Assembly: GCA_036245525.1 (NCBI GenBank)
Contig: BTPG01000005.1
Span: 122,710,578-122,774,577 of the forward strand
Reading direction: 5' to 3'
Source of the DNA: Semisulcospira habei
Lineage: Eukaryota > Mollusca > Gastropoda > Semisulcospiridae
Length of the DNA stretch: 64,000 nucleotides
Shown: positions 11,019 through 22,159 of the stretch, piece after piece
Position numbering within the stretch: position 1 is the first letter of the stretch
How the letters are laid out: each line of letters begins with the position of its first letter
Notes under the pieces: generated by a model
Database searches by the model: none
Told to the model about the DNA's origin: nothing
Seen by the model: the letters and a program-made list of their open reading frames with translations, nothing else
Position numbers and translations under genes: made by a program

Positions 11019-11206
11019 TTAACCCCTCCTCTGCCAGCGGACGCAAAATTGTGTCGTTTAATATTACGACATATTCGAAACCATTAATCCAAGTCAGCAA
11101 GCAAAGAACCTCATGACCCCCCGCATCTGCGGGGGTTCATGAGGTTCTTTACCTCTTGCAGTAGGGTAAGTGGTGCTCGCATTTTCCCGACAGTGAAAGT
11201 GGTTAA
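11019..11206. mobile_element. PalB element, TTAA-bounded
   Basis: TTAA at 11019-11022 and 11203-11206 encloses a hairpin core at 11097-11160 and PalB-like ends (CCTCTGCCAGCGGACGC; CGACAGTGAAAGTGG). It is in reverse orientation relative to 30637. Confidence 0.82.
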
Positions 11207-11554
11207 CGAGGGAGAACAAGAAATGGTTGAAGTGAAAGGTCACCGTGAAAACAGATATGTGTTTAAGGCTAACAGAAAGAAGTCTAAATTTTCAATGGCA
11301 GGCTTAACGGACGTTACAGAGGCCTCATTTAGCATTGGAAAATCTGTCCCCAAATGCATTTCTAAAATCTGAAAATCTGTTCCAAATGCATTTCTGTACG
11401 CAAAAGATCATCGGAACGACGTCAGCCTCTGCTAACTGGGTTCTTTTGCTATAACCAGGGTTATTTTACCTATTACTTCAACTTTCTCACCACCGTTCTA
11501 TGGCCTTGTCTTTTGGTCGGTGTCCGTACCGTATTCTATAGGCGATATCATAGT

Positions 11555-11627
11555 TGAGCAAGAGGCAAAGATCCCCACGAGCCCCTGCGATAGCAGGGGC
11601 TCATGAGGATCAATGCCTCTTGTCGAA
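11555..11627. repeat. PalB hairpin core
   Basis: AAGAGGCAAAGATCC pairs with GGATCAATGCCTCTT around CCCCTGCGATAGCAGGGG. The TTAA ends are not preserved. Confidence 0.8.
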
Positions 11628-11934
11628 ACCATTTATATCTGGGGGTTTTCAGCAAAGAGAGGTGATAGGATGCAGATTAATTATGGTACTTGTAGCCGTG
11701 TCGCGTAAAAGGTGACATGGTCGCAATACGGACGAGAGGGAACAGAATTTGTTCGAGATCTCGCGTGGAATAAATTAAGCACATTTACATAATTAATCAG
11801 AGGCGTGACCTTGTTTCGTCTTGGACATTTATGAATGTGCGAATTCCTCGGACATCTTGAATTAGTTTCAGGGAGATACCGGATTAAGGATTTCGTTTAC
11901 GTGTTTCGCTGCTGTATTGTAGGGTCTATCGAAT

Positions 11935-12237
11935 TATTGTATTGTGTTGTGTTGTGTTAAGTGTTGTGTTGTGTTGCGTTGCGTTGCGTTGCATTGCGTT
12001 GCGTTGCGTTGTGTTGCGTTGCGTTGGACTGCAATGCATTATATCGTATCGCATCGCATCGTATTGTATCGCATGTCGAGTAGTGTCGTGTCGAGTCGTG
12101 TCGTGTCGTATTGTATTGTATTGTATTGTATGTATCGTATTGTATTGTATTGTATTGTATTGTATTGTATTGTATTGTATTGTATTGTATTGTAGTCAGT
12201 ATTGTATTGTAATGTAGTGTATTGTATTGCATTGTAT
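11935..12237. repeat. Pentanucleotide satellite (TATTG/TGTTG/CGTTG)n
   Basis: Roughly 60 five-base units drift from TGTTG through GCGTT and TCGTA variants to a homogeneous TATTG block. Each variant forms a local run, which suggests successive local expansions. Open frames over it encode repeats such as VLYCI and are not genes. Confidence 0.95.
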
Positions 12238-12420
12238 GTGGATATTCGTCAAACATGTTTATGCAATGTAGATAATGCTCCCTGTGCGCTTAGGGCCTTA
12301 TAAACGCAGACCCTTTTCAGTTATCTCGTCCTTGAAACTGAGTAGCTTTTTTTGCTTCTTAGTTGCTTGATTGCTAAATTGCTTTCTTCGTTTGGATCCG
12401 CGTCATACCACCAGTAATAT

Positions 12421-12693
12421 CTAACCCGTTCAGTACCAGTTGACGCAGATTGTCTTTCTGCATTCTTTGATAACTCTTATCATTCGGAATACAACAGTGT
12501 CTGAAATAAGTTTGACTAAAATAGTTCAAGGGTAGTGCCAGAATAGCTTGGCGCCTCTAGGCGCCAAGCTATACTGGCACCACCCTTGAACTAAAGCCAT
12601 TGGTCTATATCTTTATCTGTAAGTACTATAATGTTGCTTTCATATGGCAGTGTACACATTTGAAGCTTTTAGCCTCAGTATGATATGGGTTAA
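12421..12693. mobile_element. PalA element joined to a PalB end
   Basis: The first 55 bp match the PalB terminal segment (CCCGTTCAGTACCAGTTGAC). They lead into a PalA variant whose hairpin (12528-12594) has a GGCGCC/CTAGGCGCC loop. It ends TATGGGTTAA at 12690-12693. The chimera looks like one element inserted in another. Confidence 0.75.
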
Positions 12694-12828
12694 TTCAACA
12701 CAAAAAAATGTCCTGGCTTTCAGTTCCCAGGAACATGGACTCAAAGTGGGGTCAATCCCCGCAGCTGTGGGGATCCATCAGGATATGTACATCTTGCAGT
12801 GCTGTTTTCTCGGCACTTAACGGGTTAA
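12690..12828. mobile_element. PalB element sharing both terminal TTAAs
   Basis: A shortened PalB copy (GGAACATGGACTCAAAGTGG, reduced hairpin, TTCTCGGCACTTAACGGG) lies between the TTAA that closes the preceding PalA and the TTAA that opens the following PalC. Confidence 0.7.
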
Positions 12829-12879
12829 TCTTTGGGCTGTTTGGTAACGCTTTTGTCTACAAAGAGCGCTACCGATTAA
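12825..12879. mobile_element. Short PalC element
   Basis: TTAA at both ends encloses CTTTGGGCTGTTTGGTAACG and CAAAGAGCGCTACCGA. It is a deletion derivative with most of the hairpin lost. An (AAAC)n tract follows. Confidence 0.65.
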
Positions 12880-13003
12880 AACAAACAAACAAACAAACAA
12901 ACAAAAACAAAACAAAACAAAAAACACTGCGCGCAGAGCCCCGAGGGACAGGCAAAACGACGGGCTTGTTCAGATAGCATGTCTGTTATAAGGCCTTGGT
13001 AAA

Positions 13004-13142
13004 TCACAGTGGTACATTTACAGTGCGGCCGAGTGGATCAGTGTTCAGGTCGTACAGGTTATAGTTGTCCCGCATGTCCCCAATAACCCGCCCTTTAGGG
13101 CCGTCCATTAGCACCCCAGTGCCGTGAGCGTTTAACCCCAAA
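13004..13142 (-). CDS. Candidate 3'-terminal exon, copy 1, unknown protein
   Basis: On the minus strand a pyrimidine-rich acceptor (TTGTTGTCAG, ending at 13143) is followed by 45 codons and a stop at 13004-13006. The peptide contains GLNAHGTGVLMDG, then YNLYDLNTDPLGR, and ends NVPL. The segment at 38214-38359 has the same arrangement: an acceptor at the equivalent base, the same reading phase, related residues (GFNVHGTEMIMDG, MEYDLN) and a stop after VPL. Two copies sharing acceptor, frame and stop support a real protein-coding ancestor. The function is not recognised. No upstream exon was identified. It could be the last exon of a duplicated gene or a repeated pseudogene fragment. Confidence 0.45.
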
Positions 13143-13478
13143 CTGACAACAACGGACCGGAGGACGCTGAGGGACATGCTTGAAACAACTACCAGATGCA
13201 GTGCAAGGTAGACAACTCCTTTCTGGTGCTCAACTATCAGAAAGCTACCTTGCCGCTTACGTCCCTTGTCCCGCTCCGTCTGTGTGGCTGACTGAGAAGA
13301 CACACCCCTCTCGGTGTCATATCTCAACGTTTTGTCAGAATGTTATTCTAACGATGTCTCCGTTTAATACTGTCGATTCTCTGTTGCGCTTTCCTTTTGC
13401 TGCACGAACACGCCCAAATTGCACTTGAGAAATGTAGTGAGAGGACTACTGCGAGCACACGGCCCGAGCGGCATCCCG

Positions 13479-13699
13479 TTAACCCTTATCATTGTGAATA
13501 CACCATGTGTGAAATAAGTGTGACTAACTTGAAACAGTTCAAGGGTAGTGCCAAAATAGCTTGGCGCCTCTAGGCGCCAAGCTATTTTGGCACCACCCTT
13601 GAACTAAAGCCATTGGTATATATCCTTATCTGTAAGTGCTATGATGTAGCTTGCGTATGGCAAATTTGAAGCTTTTAGCCTCAGTACAATATGGGTTAA
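13479..13699. mobile_element. PalA element, TTAA-bounded, subfamily 2
   Basis: The ends are TTAACCCTTATCATTGTGAA and CAATATGGGTTAA. The near-perfect hairpin at 13535-13605 is centred on GCCTCTAGGC. It is closely related to copies at 12421 and 37539. Confidence 0.88.
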
Positions 13700-14312
13700 A
13701 CTTAGTCACGATAGGCCGTTTCACATCGGAGCGCATAACGTTTTTTCCCCAAATAACTCCGCAAAGAAAGACTTTTCTGTACCACTTTAAGAACACATAT
13801 CATTTAGTGCCAATTGACCTATTATGGAATATTTTTTTGCTGAGCTCCTATGATTAGTCGATTTGCTGTACAGTCGTAAATATTTGGTGAAAAGACAACA
13901 ACAAGCAATTTTTAATACGCTAAATAGAGCCGTGGCAGATTTCAATATCGAGGTCATGCATGCAGACTTCATGTATGCCTGCACAGTTTCAGGTTTGAAA
14001 CGAACTTGGCCAATTCACGTGAAAATGGATCTTTCTTATACAGGGCGTAATATATCTGGGGCACATTCAGTGATGTAAAATCAGTCATTTCGTAAACAAT
14101 TGGCCGAATTGTTACGACTGTAGGGGAGGAGACCCATGTATGAATGAAACACTTAAGCAAAAACGTATCCCGCGACCATCCAAAGAAAAGTAGAATCAAT
14201 CCGAAACCAGGGTTTGATAGAGATTATATTGATGCATCTTAGGACAAAGCCAAATTTCAAAACTCAAATCGACGCAGAAGCAATTCCAGTTTGAAAAAAA
14301 AGTGATACATTG

Positions 14313-14347
14313 TTTCATATTAGGCACCATTTGCCTAATATGAAACA
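14313..14347. repeat. Subterminal hairpin
   Basis: GTTTCATATTAGGCA and TGCCTAATATGAAAC form a 15-bp perfect stem around a short loop, inside the left part of the possible transposon. Confidence 0.85.
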
Positions 14348-15209
14348 CTAGGTCTCCTATTATGAAACAGTGTGATTATGTCCTTTTTTTTTTTTTTTTA
14401 CAAATTTAACTTACATTTTATTGGAAAGTTAAGGCATCAGAGATGGTTTATCAGACATTATAGGTTCATTTAATATTAAAAGTGAGTTAAATATAATGAG
14501 TCATACGCCACTGGTCCACTATTGGTCCATCCATCCATCATCCTATGTGTATCCAATTGTGACAGATGTTATCATTTTGAATTTCTAAGAGACCATCAGA
14601 GCCACAGACTTCTAATTTGGCACAGTGATCATATTTGACAATAGCTTTGATTGTCACTTGCGCTGACCTCCATGAAAGGTCAAGGTTACGAAGGTCAATA
14701 AACGGGCGATTTTTAAAGAAAACAGTTATAATCTTATTTTAAAACTTGCCAAAGAGAAAACTGATGATACGACTTTTGTTTGCAGCTCTACTAAGTTAAC
14801 CTCTCGTTAAGGTCAAAGGTCACGAGACCTAAGAAGGCTTTTATTTTAGGTTGTTGTTACTACAGGTAGTTCATATGTGAACTTTGCAATCAGACCCCAG
14901 TGGAAATGTTTTGCTAGGGGTTAAACTATCTATGCATATTAATTTTATTGGTTCCTTCCAAAGGTCAAAGGGCAGGCATGTCATAAAGTGTGCTGAAAAT
15001 GTTCTATGTATGGGGGAATAAAAGCTACTGTATTTAGTTTTTCCACATCAGAAGTAAAATATTAGTGATACAAGGTAGCATTATCGACACAGGTTTATGT
15101 AACGGCATATTCAAAAGCAAATTCAGGGGGAGAGGGGTTCTCCAAGGTGCACGCTCCCAGGAGATATTTTTGAATGTGTAATTTTCCATTTTGGGGAGTT
15201 TGGAACCCC

Positions 15210-15250
15210 CCCCCCTTCCCCCCTCCCCCCCCCCCCCCCCACACACACAC
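15210..15250. repeat. Cytosine run followed by (AC)n
   Basis: Poly-C runs of up to 15 bases are followed by ACACACACAC. Overlapping frames encode only Pro or Gly runs. Confidence 0.85.
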
Positions 15251-15502
15251 ACCCTCCAGCGCCTCTTCTTGGAATTTGTAAACGGCCCGTCGTGTGATTT
15301 TTCGCCCATTGGTGATAGGTCTCCAGACCTCTCTCCCCTTTCCCGCGACCTCCCACCCGCACTAACACCAGCAGCACCCACCCCTCGTTTGATAGTCAAC
15401 AAGTGGCGCATTTGTAGGTCCTCACCCTCTTCACATTTTCAGCAACTGTGACTCTGCCGACAGGAAGAGTTCCCACGAAAAGGTCTACGGAATCTCCCGC
15501 AC

Positions 15503-15506
<4 letters not shown>

Positions 15507-15545
<39 letters not shown>
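15507..15545. repeat. Poly-T tract
   Basis: Thirty-nine consecutive thymines. It may be a retroposed poly-A tail on the minus strand, but no element body was identified. Confidence 0.9.
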
Positions 15546-15550
<5 letters not shown>

Positions 15551-16019
15551 GCCCTATACCTTAAAGAGATAGCATTCTTCGCATAAAATGCATACTTAGG
15601 TACTTTCAAACTTTTGCTCCCAAAGTTAACTTTAAAAAAAATGTGTGTGCGAAAAATGACTAATCTTTATAAACACATCGGCCTGGGATGACCTTGACCT
15701 TTTCTACAGGTGAAATATGTAGGTAAAGTTGTTCTTGTAATGTTATAGTCCCTAAGAAATTGCCTTATACAAACCGCTCGCATACACACACGACGGCTGA
15801 AGAGCGGCTGCTTGGACGATTGGTAACTACATTTATACTGTTTCACATTTGCTGTCACACCTAAGCCAACAAGGTTTGCTCTTGGAACAACTTTTTAGCC
15901 CCACCCTCTCCCCGCAGACAGTAATGGGTCATTTTGTCTGTCTGAAAGCATTCCCCACAACTGTGCGCGTCATCTTGAAGTGATGTAGCGACATAAAACT
16001 GGTTTTTGACATATCTGTT

Positions 16020-16208
16020 TTATTCTCTTCACTACCACTAGACGCAAATATTGCTTTGAAATCTTTCCTAATTCAGTTCCAATGAACCCCATACGTCATA
16101 TGTTAGAGCCAAATCGTCATGAGCCCCCGCGATCGCGCGAGGCTCATGAGGATGTATGTGTCTTGCAGATGGATCCTATTGAGAGTTACTCGGCTGTGAC
16201 GGGATTAA
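16020..16208. mobile_element. PalB element, degenerate
   Basis: A PalB left flank (CACTACCACTAGACGCAAAT), a hairpin core (16112-16170, GAGCCCCCGCGATCGCGCGA) and a right TTAA at 16205-16208 are present. Most of the left AAGAGGCA arm has decayed. Confidence 0.65.
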
Positions 16209-17268
16209 GTGCAAATATCATGAAACAAAAGTTGGAAAAAAATCGGGCCTGTGGTTTCAGAGATATTGCCTGCACAAAGGCTCACACAAATATGGCCTCT
16301 GCGACCTTCACCTTACAAGTCTTGAATTTATTCTGTTAAAAACATCACATATGAGGGTAAGGCATCTTTCCGAAAAATTCAGAGCAAATCTATACAGCGG
16401 TTTCAGAGGTATTCTCTACTCAATAATCTGCAATAAAGATATGGCAACTTTAACCTTGACCTTGAGGTTGAGGCACAGTTAAGATTGATGGCAATTCATG
16501 ATATGGTAAAATACTATAATATAAAATTTGGATTGAATACGTCCAATGGTTATTGCAATATTGCCTAGCACACAATTCTGCACAAAACAAATATGGCCGT
16601 TGTGACCTTGGCCTTTACGGCAGTGAATAGATTCTGGTATGCAACACTCTGTGTCGTCACAAAATATCACAATTTGCCATTCGGATCACATCGTTTCGGT
16701 ATTTACAGTAACATTGCCTGGAAAATGGCATACATAATAAATGTAGCCGTTGTGACCTTGACCTTGACCAAAGTGACATGATCCTGGTATGGGATACTCT
16801 GTATTGAGAAAAAGTGTCAACATCTGAAATTTACTGGCCGGATGGTTTCCGATATATACGCAAGACAAACACTGCTCCTTATATGAATCACTGTTCTAAT
16901 TATGAAACATGATTAGGTGCTCTTTGTGTTTCATAATAGGAACATGACACCTCTCCAAAAAAATGCGTGCCTCCAAAACAACAAAAAGAGAACCAAAACG
17001 ATTGCCGCTGGTTATCTGATGTCCGAAGATTGCTCTTCATGATAAGAGTGGCTTTTTTTTTTTTAAATCACAAAACTGAATGCTGATGTAGGTGTTTTAA
17101 AATGGCAAAAAATTAGACGCAGAAGGGTCAAAAATCACATTTTCTCGGCGTGTTTTCGTTTTCATCAGGCCTGACATTCTTGTATCGGAAATAAGGCCCA
17201 CTGAAGTAGCTCTATATTACTGCACAGGCGGAATTTGGAAAAGTTATTCCGTTTCGCCGGGAGCAAGG

Positions 17269-17366
17269 TGTTTCATAATAGGCACTGTTTCATAATAGGC
17301 ACTGTTTCATAATAGGCACTGTTTCATAATAGGCACTGTTTCATAATAGGCACTGTTTCATAATAG
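17269..17366. repeat. 17-bp tandem repeat, six copies
   Basis: The unit TTTCATAATAGGCACTG repeats about six times with almost no variation and stops just inside the terminal CTCCTCCCCTACAG. Single related copies are at 14353 and 16930. Confidence 0.93.
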
Positions 17367-17430
17367 GGGCTCCTCCCCTACAGCAAAACTGACACATTTT
17401 TCGAGTTTCTTAAAAAAAATAAATCTATCG

Positions 17431-17495
17431 GCAACTGTTTGATCCATAGTCACCGAACGCGACACGCGCTCGGTGACTATGGATCAAACAGTTGC
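17431..17495. repeat. Near-perfect 27-bp-arm hairpin
   Basis: GCAACTGTTTGATCCATAGT pairs with ACTATGGATCAAACAGTTGC. The stem extends through CACCGA/TCGGTG to a loop of about 10 bases. Confidence 0.92.
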
Positions 17496-17673
17496 AGATA
17501 CCAAATCGTATTAGGTCAACTGTCACTGAATGATAGTCGCTCTATGATTGGTATGAAAAAGTGGTTCTTTGCGCAGATATCTGCGAAAAACGTCGTGCGT
17601 TCCGATGTCAAACGACCAATATACCAGTGCGATTTTGCACTTACACTAATCAGATCAGTGATCAGCGCAGTGC

Positions 17674-17754
17674 TTAACTCATTCGAGACGTGCCGCCTAC
17701 GGATACGAGGCGAATCGCCGCGTATCCGTAGGCAGCACGTCTCGAATGAGTTAA
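17674..17754. mobile_element. PalD element, TTAA-bounded
   Basis: TTAACTCATTCGAGACGTGC is matched by GCACGTCTCGAATGAGTTAA. The whole 81-bp element is one palindrome centred on GAATCG. Confidence 0.9.
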
Positions 17755-18097
17755 TAGACGTTTGTTCGGAAACCAGAAGTAGGTCAAACTTGAGTTTTGA
17801 TGAAAACAGCGAATTAAAAGCCCGAACAAACATGCGAAATCGCATGGTGGTTCGGACTTTTAATCTTCTGTTTTCAGTCGTCCAGACACGTCCAGTTTTG
17901 ATCTACTTTTGTTTTGTTTTATTGGTTGATTTTGATTTTTTTTCTTAATTTGAAGCAAAAATAAGCATCAAGTTAACCCCCACCCTCTCCAATGTGAGAG
18001 CTCATGGCGACCTGTAAGTTATGCATTTGGATTTTCTTCTCCGCGCTGCAGCAATGAAAAGGTTAAAGCGTTGTAATCTCTATGGCGGGGCTTGGAT

Positions 18098-18154
18098 TGC
18101 TAAATTTGCAGGAATCGTCGCGACAAAAAGCGCTACCGACACCCAAAGGGTTAA
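18098..18154. repeat. PalC half-element
   Basis: GGAATCGTCGCGACAAAAAG, then CGCTACCGACACCCAAAGGG and TTAA. Only the right half is present. Confidence 0.7.
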
Positions 18155-18524
18155 CTTCAAAACCGCGGTCCAACAGCAACAGCGCGATAGTCACGAAATC
18201 CATTTACCCTTCTGATCAGAACTCGCCGCCAACCGGCCCGGCGCTGCCGTCAAACGGCGATGTCGCTAACGCGTCGTACTTTGCGCGCCCAGAGGCGCCA
18301 CCCACGCCAGACCATCATGCCAAATATTGATACTCGCGTGTGAACCAACAAACCCGCAATGCCGGGCATGTGGACATTAATTCCGATCATTTCCACACCT
18401 CACTGTCAAGGTTCCAGCTTTTGTCCACCCACCGACTTCAAAGTCGGGTTGATGTGACACCGAATTAGAGGTAACGTTGAAATGACGTCACACGTACCTG
18501 ACCCGTGTTTGAGTTTTCTGTGTC

Positions 18525-18786
18525 TTAATCCATTTAGCCCCCGACGGCCTACACTGGGAAGGCGATGGATTGACCATGATAATTAAAGGGTAGTGCGAGA
18601 TTTGCTTGGCGCTTGAAGGCGCCAAGCAAATCTGGCACTACCCTTGAATTATCATGGTAGGCGCCAAGCAAATTTGGCACTACCCTTGAATTATCATGGT
18701 CAATTCGTCTCTTTCAACTGGTGCGTAGTTGTTAGGTGACACCTGAAAAAATGTCGGAAATGCGGCCGTGGGTTTAAATGGGCTAA
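18525..18786. mobile_element. PalA element with duplicated right arm
   Basis: The left arm is single. The right arm (GGCGCCAAGCAAAT to TTATCATGGT, about 42 bp) occurs twice in direct tandem at about 18617-18658 and 18659-18700. PalA flanks are present on both sides, but the terminal tetranucleotides are diverged. Confidence 0.8.
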
Positions 18787-18900
18787 AGTAACCATGTGTC
18801 CCCGGGAGCAGCGACAACATTACATAAAACTGTTTGACGAGTAGTAGTAGTATAGAGTAGTATCACTGCGTAGCGTTCACCTTTCCTGGGCAGCTTTGGG

Positions 18901-19035
18901 TTAACCCATTTAACCCCACGGCCCCTTTTCCTAACTTTTACCTAGCGACTAAGCTCGTCTGGCTTTTCCCTTGAATTATCATGGTCATTCCATCATCTCC
19001 TGCTGTTGCCGGGGCGCTGGGGCTAAATGGGTTAA
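18901..19035. mobile_element. PalA deletion derivative, 135 bp
   Basis: TTAACCCATT and AATGGGTTAA ends are intact, but the left hairpin arm is missing. The right arm (CCCTTGAATTATCATGGTCA) remains. Confidence 0.8.
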
Positions 19036-19099
19036 GTAAGTGACTGTATCTGTGTTTGTCTGGTCTGGTGACAAAGCGTTAGAGAAACTCGACTCTAAA

Positions 19100-19160
19100 C
19101 CGCACTGACAAGTTGGGGGGGGGGAAGGGGGGGGCGGAGGGGGGGGGGGCGGGGATTGAT
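19100..19160. repeat. Guanine-rich tract
   Basis: Runs of four to ten G. No coding content. No other feature is recognised from 19160 to 19735. Confidence 0.8.
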
Positions 19161-19737
19161 CATGGGAAATGGGATTGAGCAGGGGGAATGGGGGTGGAGC
19201 GCTGAGCAGCGTGAAAAATACATCTTACAGGTCACGTTATATATTTAAATTTGGCAGTTGAGGCAGTGCAAGGACCTGTGTTTTTAAAAATAATTTTTGC
19301 CTTGTTTGAAAATTTGTAGTAGGGCTGGATGTTGGAATTTGCGGGAAATTTCTGGTTAGCTGAGAGGAGACATGTTTGGTGCTTTGATTCATACCACCCT
19401 GAGCTTATACAGTGGACAATTGTGGGCCTATGTTGAGTTGCCATTGACGTAGTGATTTGAGGGGCACGCTGATTTCAGCTGTGCTTGGGTGTGGGGTTGT
19501 AAGGAATCGGGTTCATAGCCAAGAAATGAGACTGTCAATGTGCTGGTTTTTTTTTGTTGTTGTTATTTTGTGCATGACAAATGTGCAGCTGGTGGGCGCT
19601 AGTGTATTTTAGGGGATTGAAATATTAGGGGATGCCCGGGACTGACTATGGCTAAGAGACTGGACAGTACGGAAACGGCACTGTGTTCCGTGGCCTGAGT
19701 GAGTGCTGCTCTGTACTTTGGGACCTTAAAGCCATAG

Positions 19738-19812
19738 GCCTGATGGCGCCAGGCTAATCTGGCACTACCCTTGAATTATCGTAGTCGACTCATCTCCTGC
19801 CGTCGTTCGCCG
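19738..19812. repeat. PalA fragment
   Basis: This is a right arm only (GGCGCCAGGCTAATCTGGCA, then TTGAATTATC). The left half and TTAA ends are absent. Confidence 0.65.
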
Positions 19813-19996
19813 AGGCTACATAGGTGAAAACGCGTGAACGTGCAATAAGGAGATAATATTGACTGTCCTTAGGCAAGGGAAGCTAACGATTGCGTACCGA
19901 TAAGACATCATCTTGTTACTTCCCTTTAATAGTCATGGTTTGCAGGCTTTTAGTTTGTTCGGCTTTGTTTGCTTGATTGATCTTTATTCAGTGATT

Positions 19997-20210
19997 TTAA
20001 CACATTTTGCCCCAAGCACGAAATCGCCAAATGTTGAAGTTGCCCTTTGGGAGACTGTATTACAATTCTAGAGACAGATCGAGTATGATAGTTCAAGGGT
20101 GGTGCCAGAATAGCTTGGCGCCTATGGGCGCCAAGCTATTCTGGCACCACCCTTGAACTACCATCCTCGATCCACGTCTTGCTGTGGTGTGTCGGGGCTG
20201 AGTGAGTTAA
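19997..20210. mobile_element. PalA element, 214 bp, TTAA-bounded
   Basis: TTAACACATTTTGCCCC begins and GGGGCTGAGTGAGTTAA ends the element. The arms at 20084-20170 pair perfectly over 40 bp apart from the loop. Confidence 0.9.
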
Positions 20211-20381
20211 TGGTGCCATTATTGTGTGCGGGGGTAATGAAGTACTGTACATTGAAAGAAAGAAATGCATTTTTCCCCCACTACATGAACCCTTAACCAC
20301 TTCACTCCATTTAACACCCTTGAACGTGCATCGCCCGGTAAAGTTTACCCTTCAGGACCATTGGCTGCATGCACAAGGGGC

Positions 20382-20526
20382 TTAACCCATTTATCCCCAA
20401 AGTCCTACAGTAGGAGATGGATCGACCATAACGAGTCAATGACGATCCATCCCCTGCAACTGGTGCAAAGTCACAAGGGGCACCTCAAAAAGTTTTGAAA
20501 AGCGGCCGTGGGTTTAAATGGGTTAA
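20382..20526. mobile_element. PalA deletion derivative, 145 bp
   Basis: Ends TTAACCCATTTATCCCC and GGTTTAAATGGGTTAA are present. The hairpin is reduced to GATGGATCG...CGATCCATC. Confidence 0.8.
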
Positions 20527-20683
20527 GCGCTATATCGTATTATGCATCACAGCATGACACTAGTCACTTTGCGCAATCGCATGCTATATGTATGTCAGTG
20601 TCTCATAGTTGTTTTAGTTTTTCCCGTCTGCGTTTTAGTCCCCCATCCCTTTCTACCGCCCCAAACCCCTCCAGCCCAACCGC

Positions 20684-20806
<123 letters not shown>

Positions 20807-20889
20807 GTGTACTGCTGGGGAAAGTGACAAAGAGTCCGGCACACACTCACTCTCTGGCTCCTCATCAATCCATTTGTTTTTGTTCTGAT

Positions 20890-21555
20890 TCTTCGCTGAT
20901 TGACAGATCACTTGTCAGTTTCCTCTCTGCAGTCACAGGTTTCACCCTGGTCACATTTTTTGTCTGAGGTGCAGACTTTCAGCTTTTTCAGTTTATTCCA
21001 CACGATTACATGTGCGGCTCCAGCATACGTGCATTCTCATCTCTGCATAAAATAACAACCTAGAGGTAACTTGAACCTGACCCAGCTTGAGACGCACTAT
21101 TCTCATGAGCCCCCTTACCCTGCACGATTGCGTCCCTATACTGTTTTATCAATGCCACATAAATTATTTAAGGGTGTAGTCTCCCTTCAGACCTTTCTAA
21201 TGACTAGGTCTGTGATTGGTTGATTCACGTGACTTCAATGATTGGCCAGAATGCCAGAGGTGTTTCCCATTGGCGTGCTATTTTTACCAATAAACAACAC
21301 ACGTCACCTTCCCTCGAGTTGTGCGAGAAGTAAGGATCTTTACAGGCAACGTTTGAACAGACATAAACCGTTATAAACCGTCATACACGATTTTTCACAA
21401 AAACCGGCAAGCAGGCAAAGCAGAACGGCTAAAAATTGTCTATCATGGCTTTAGAAACTGCTCGGGATCAACCCAGGTCAAAGTTTACCCAATTACAAAC
21501 TGTTTATTTTTTCATGTGATAATGTCATTGTTATTGCGATTATATTTCACACGCT
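20890..21555. other. No gene seen
   Basis: Unique-looking sequence with no exon signature or recognised repeat, apart from a few PalB-like bases near 21100 (CTCATGAGCCCCC). Confidence 0.35.
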
Positions 21556-21558
21556 CAC

Positions 21559-21774
21559 TATAACTCATTCAGCCCCGACACAATACAAGAAAGACATGGA
21601 TCGAGAATGATAGTTCAAGAGTTGTGCCAGAATAGCTTGGCGCCCATAGGCGCCAAGCTATTCTGGCACCACCCTTGAACTATCATGCTCGATCTGTCTC
21701 TAGAATTGTAATATAGTCCTTTAGAGGGCAACTTCAAAATTTGGGGATTTTGGTCGTGGGGTTGAATGTGTTAA
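21559..21774. mobile_element. PalA element
   Basis: TAACTCATTCAGCCCCGACA starts and GTTGAATGTGTTAA ends the element. A strong hairpin at 21609-21690 is centred on GCCCATAGGC. Confidence 0.88.
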
Positions 21775-22159
21775 ATAACTTCATAGAAAAGTCATATATA
21801 TATATATATATTTTTTAATGAAGCGCATTGACTTTCGGGCTCATATGAAATTAGGTCAACTTCCACCTACGTCATTTGTCCTTGAGTAAGCTGACAAATG
21901 ACAGGACTATTTCGAAGCGAACAAAGTAAGCCAGAATGGGGTATGCCCTAAAATCGTCATGCGTCATTTGCATTTCTTCAGAGCTAGTGATTGGGGACTG
22001 ATTTTTGTGTTAATCCTCGTGAAAAAAAGAGTTGGTCATGAAACGCGAAAGCCGATATAAATCCCCGTGATCCATGGAAACGTCCTGGTACTGACTAACT
22101 GGCATTTCATTTCTCAGTAGCCCTATGGCTGTACCGCTACCGACATCCACAGGGTATGT

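Larger units (their letters stand above)
14118..17383. mobile_element. Possible 3.3-kb DNA transposon with 14-bp inverted ends
   Basis: CTGTAGGGGAGGAG at 14118-14131 is matched by its exact complement at 17370-17383. Subterminal copies of CCTATTATGAAACAGTG occur in inverted orientation at the two sides: one near 14353 on the left, and six in tandem on the right. Internal motifs of the type GTGACCTTGACC (14680-14830, 15690, 16450-16770) recur in a way typical of mollusc noncoding repeats. No transposase frame was recognised, and a PalB copy lies inside. No clear target duplication other than a possible TA was found, so the boundary call is tentative. Confidence 0.45.

Noticed and set aside
17269..17366. 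Six 17-bp tandem units considered as CRISPR repeats
   Set aside because: The units are contiguous with no spacers.
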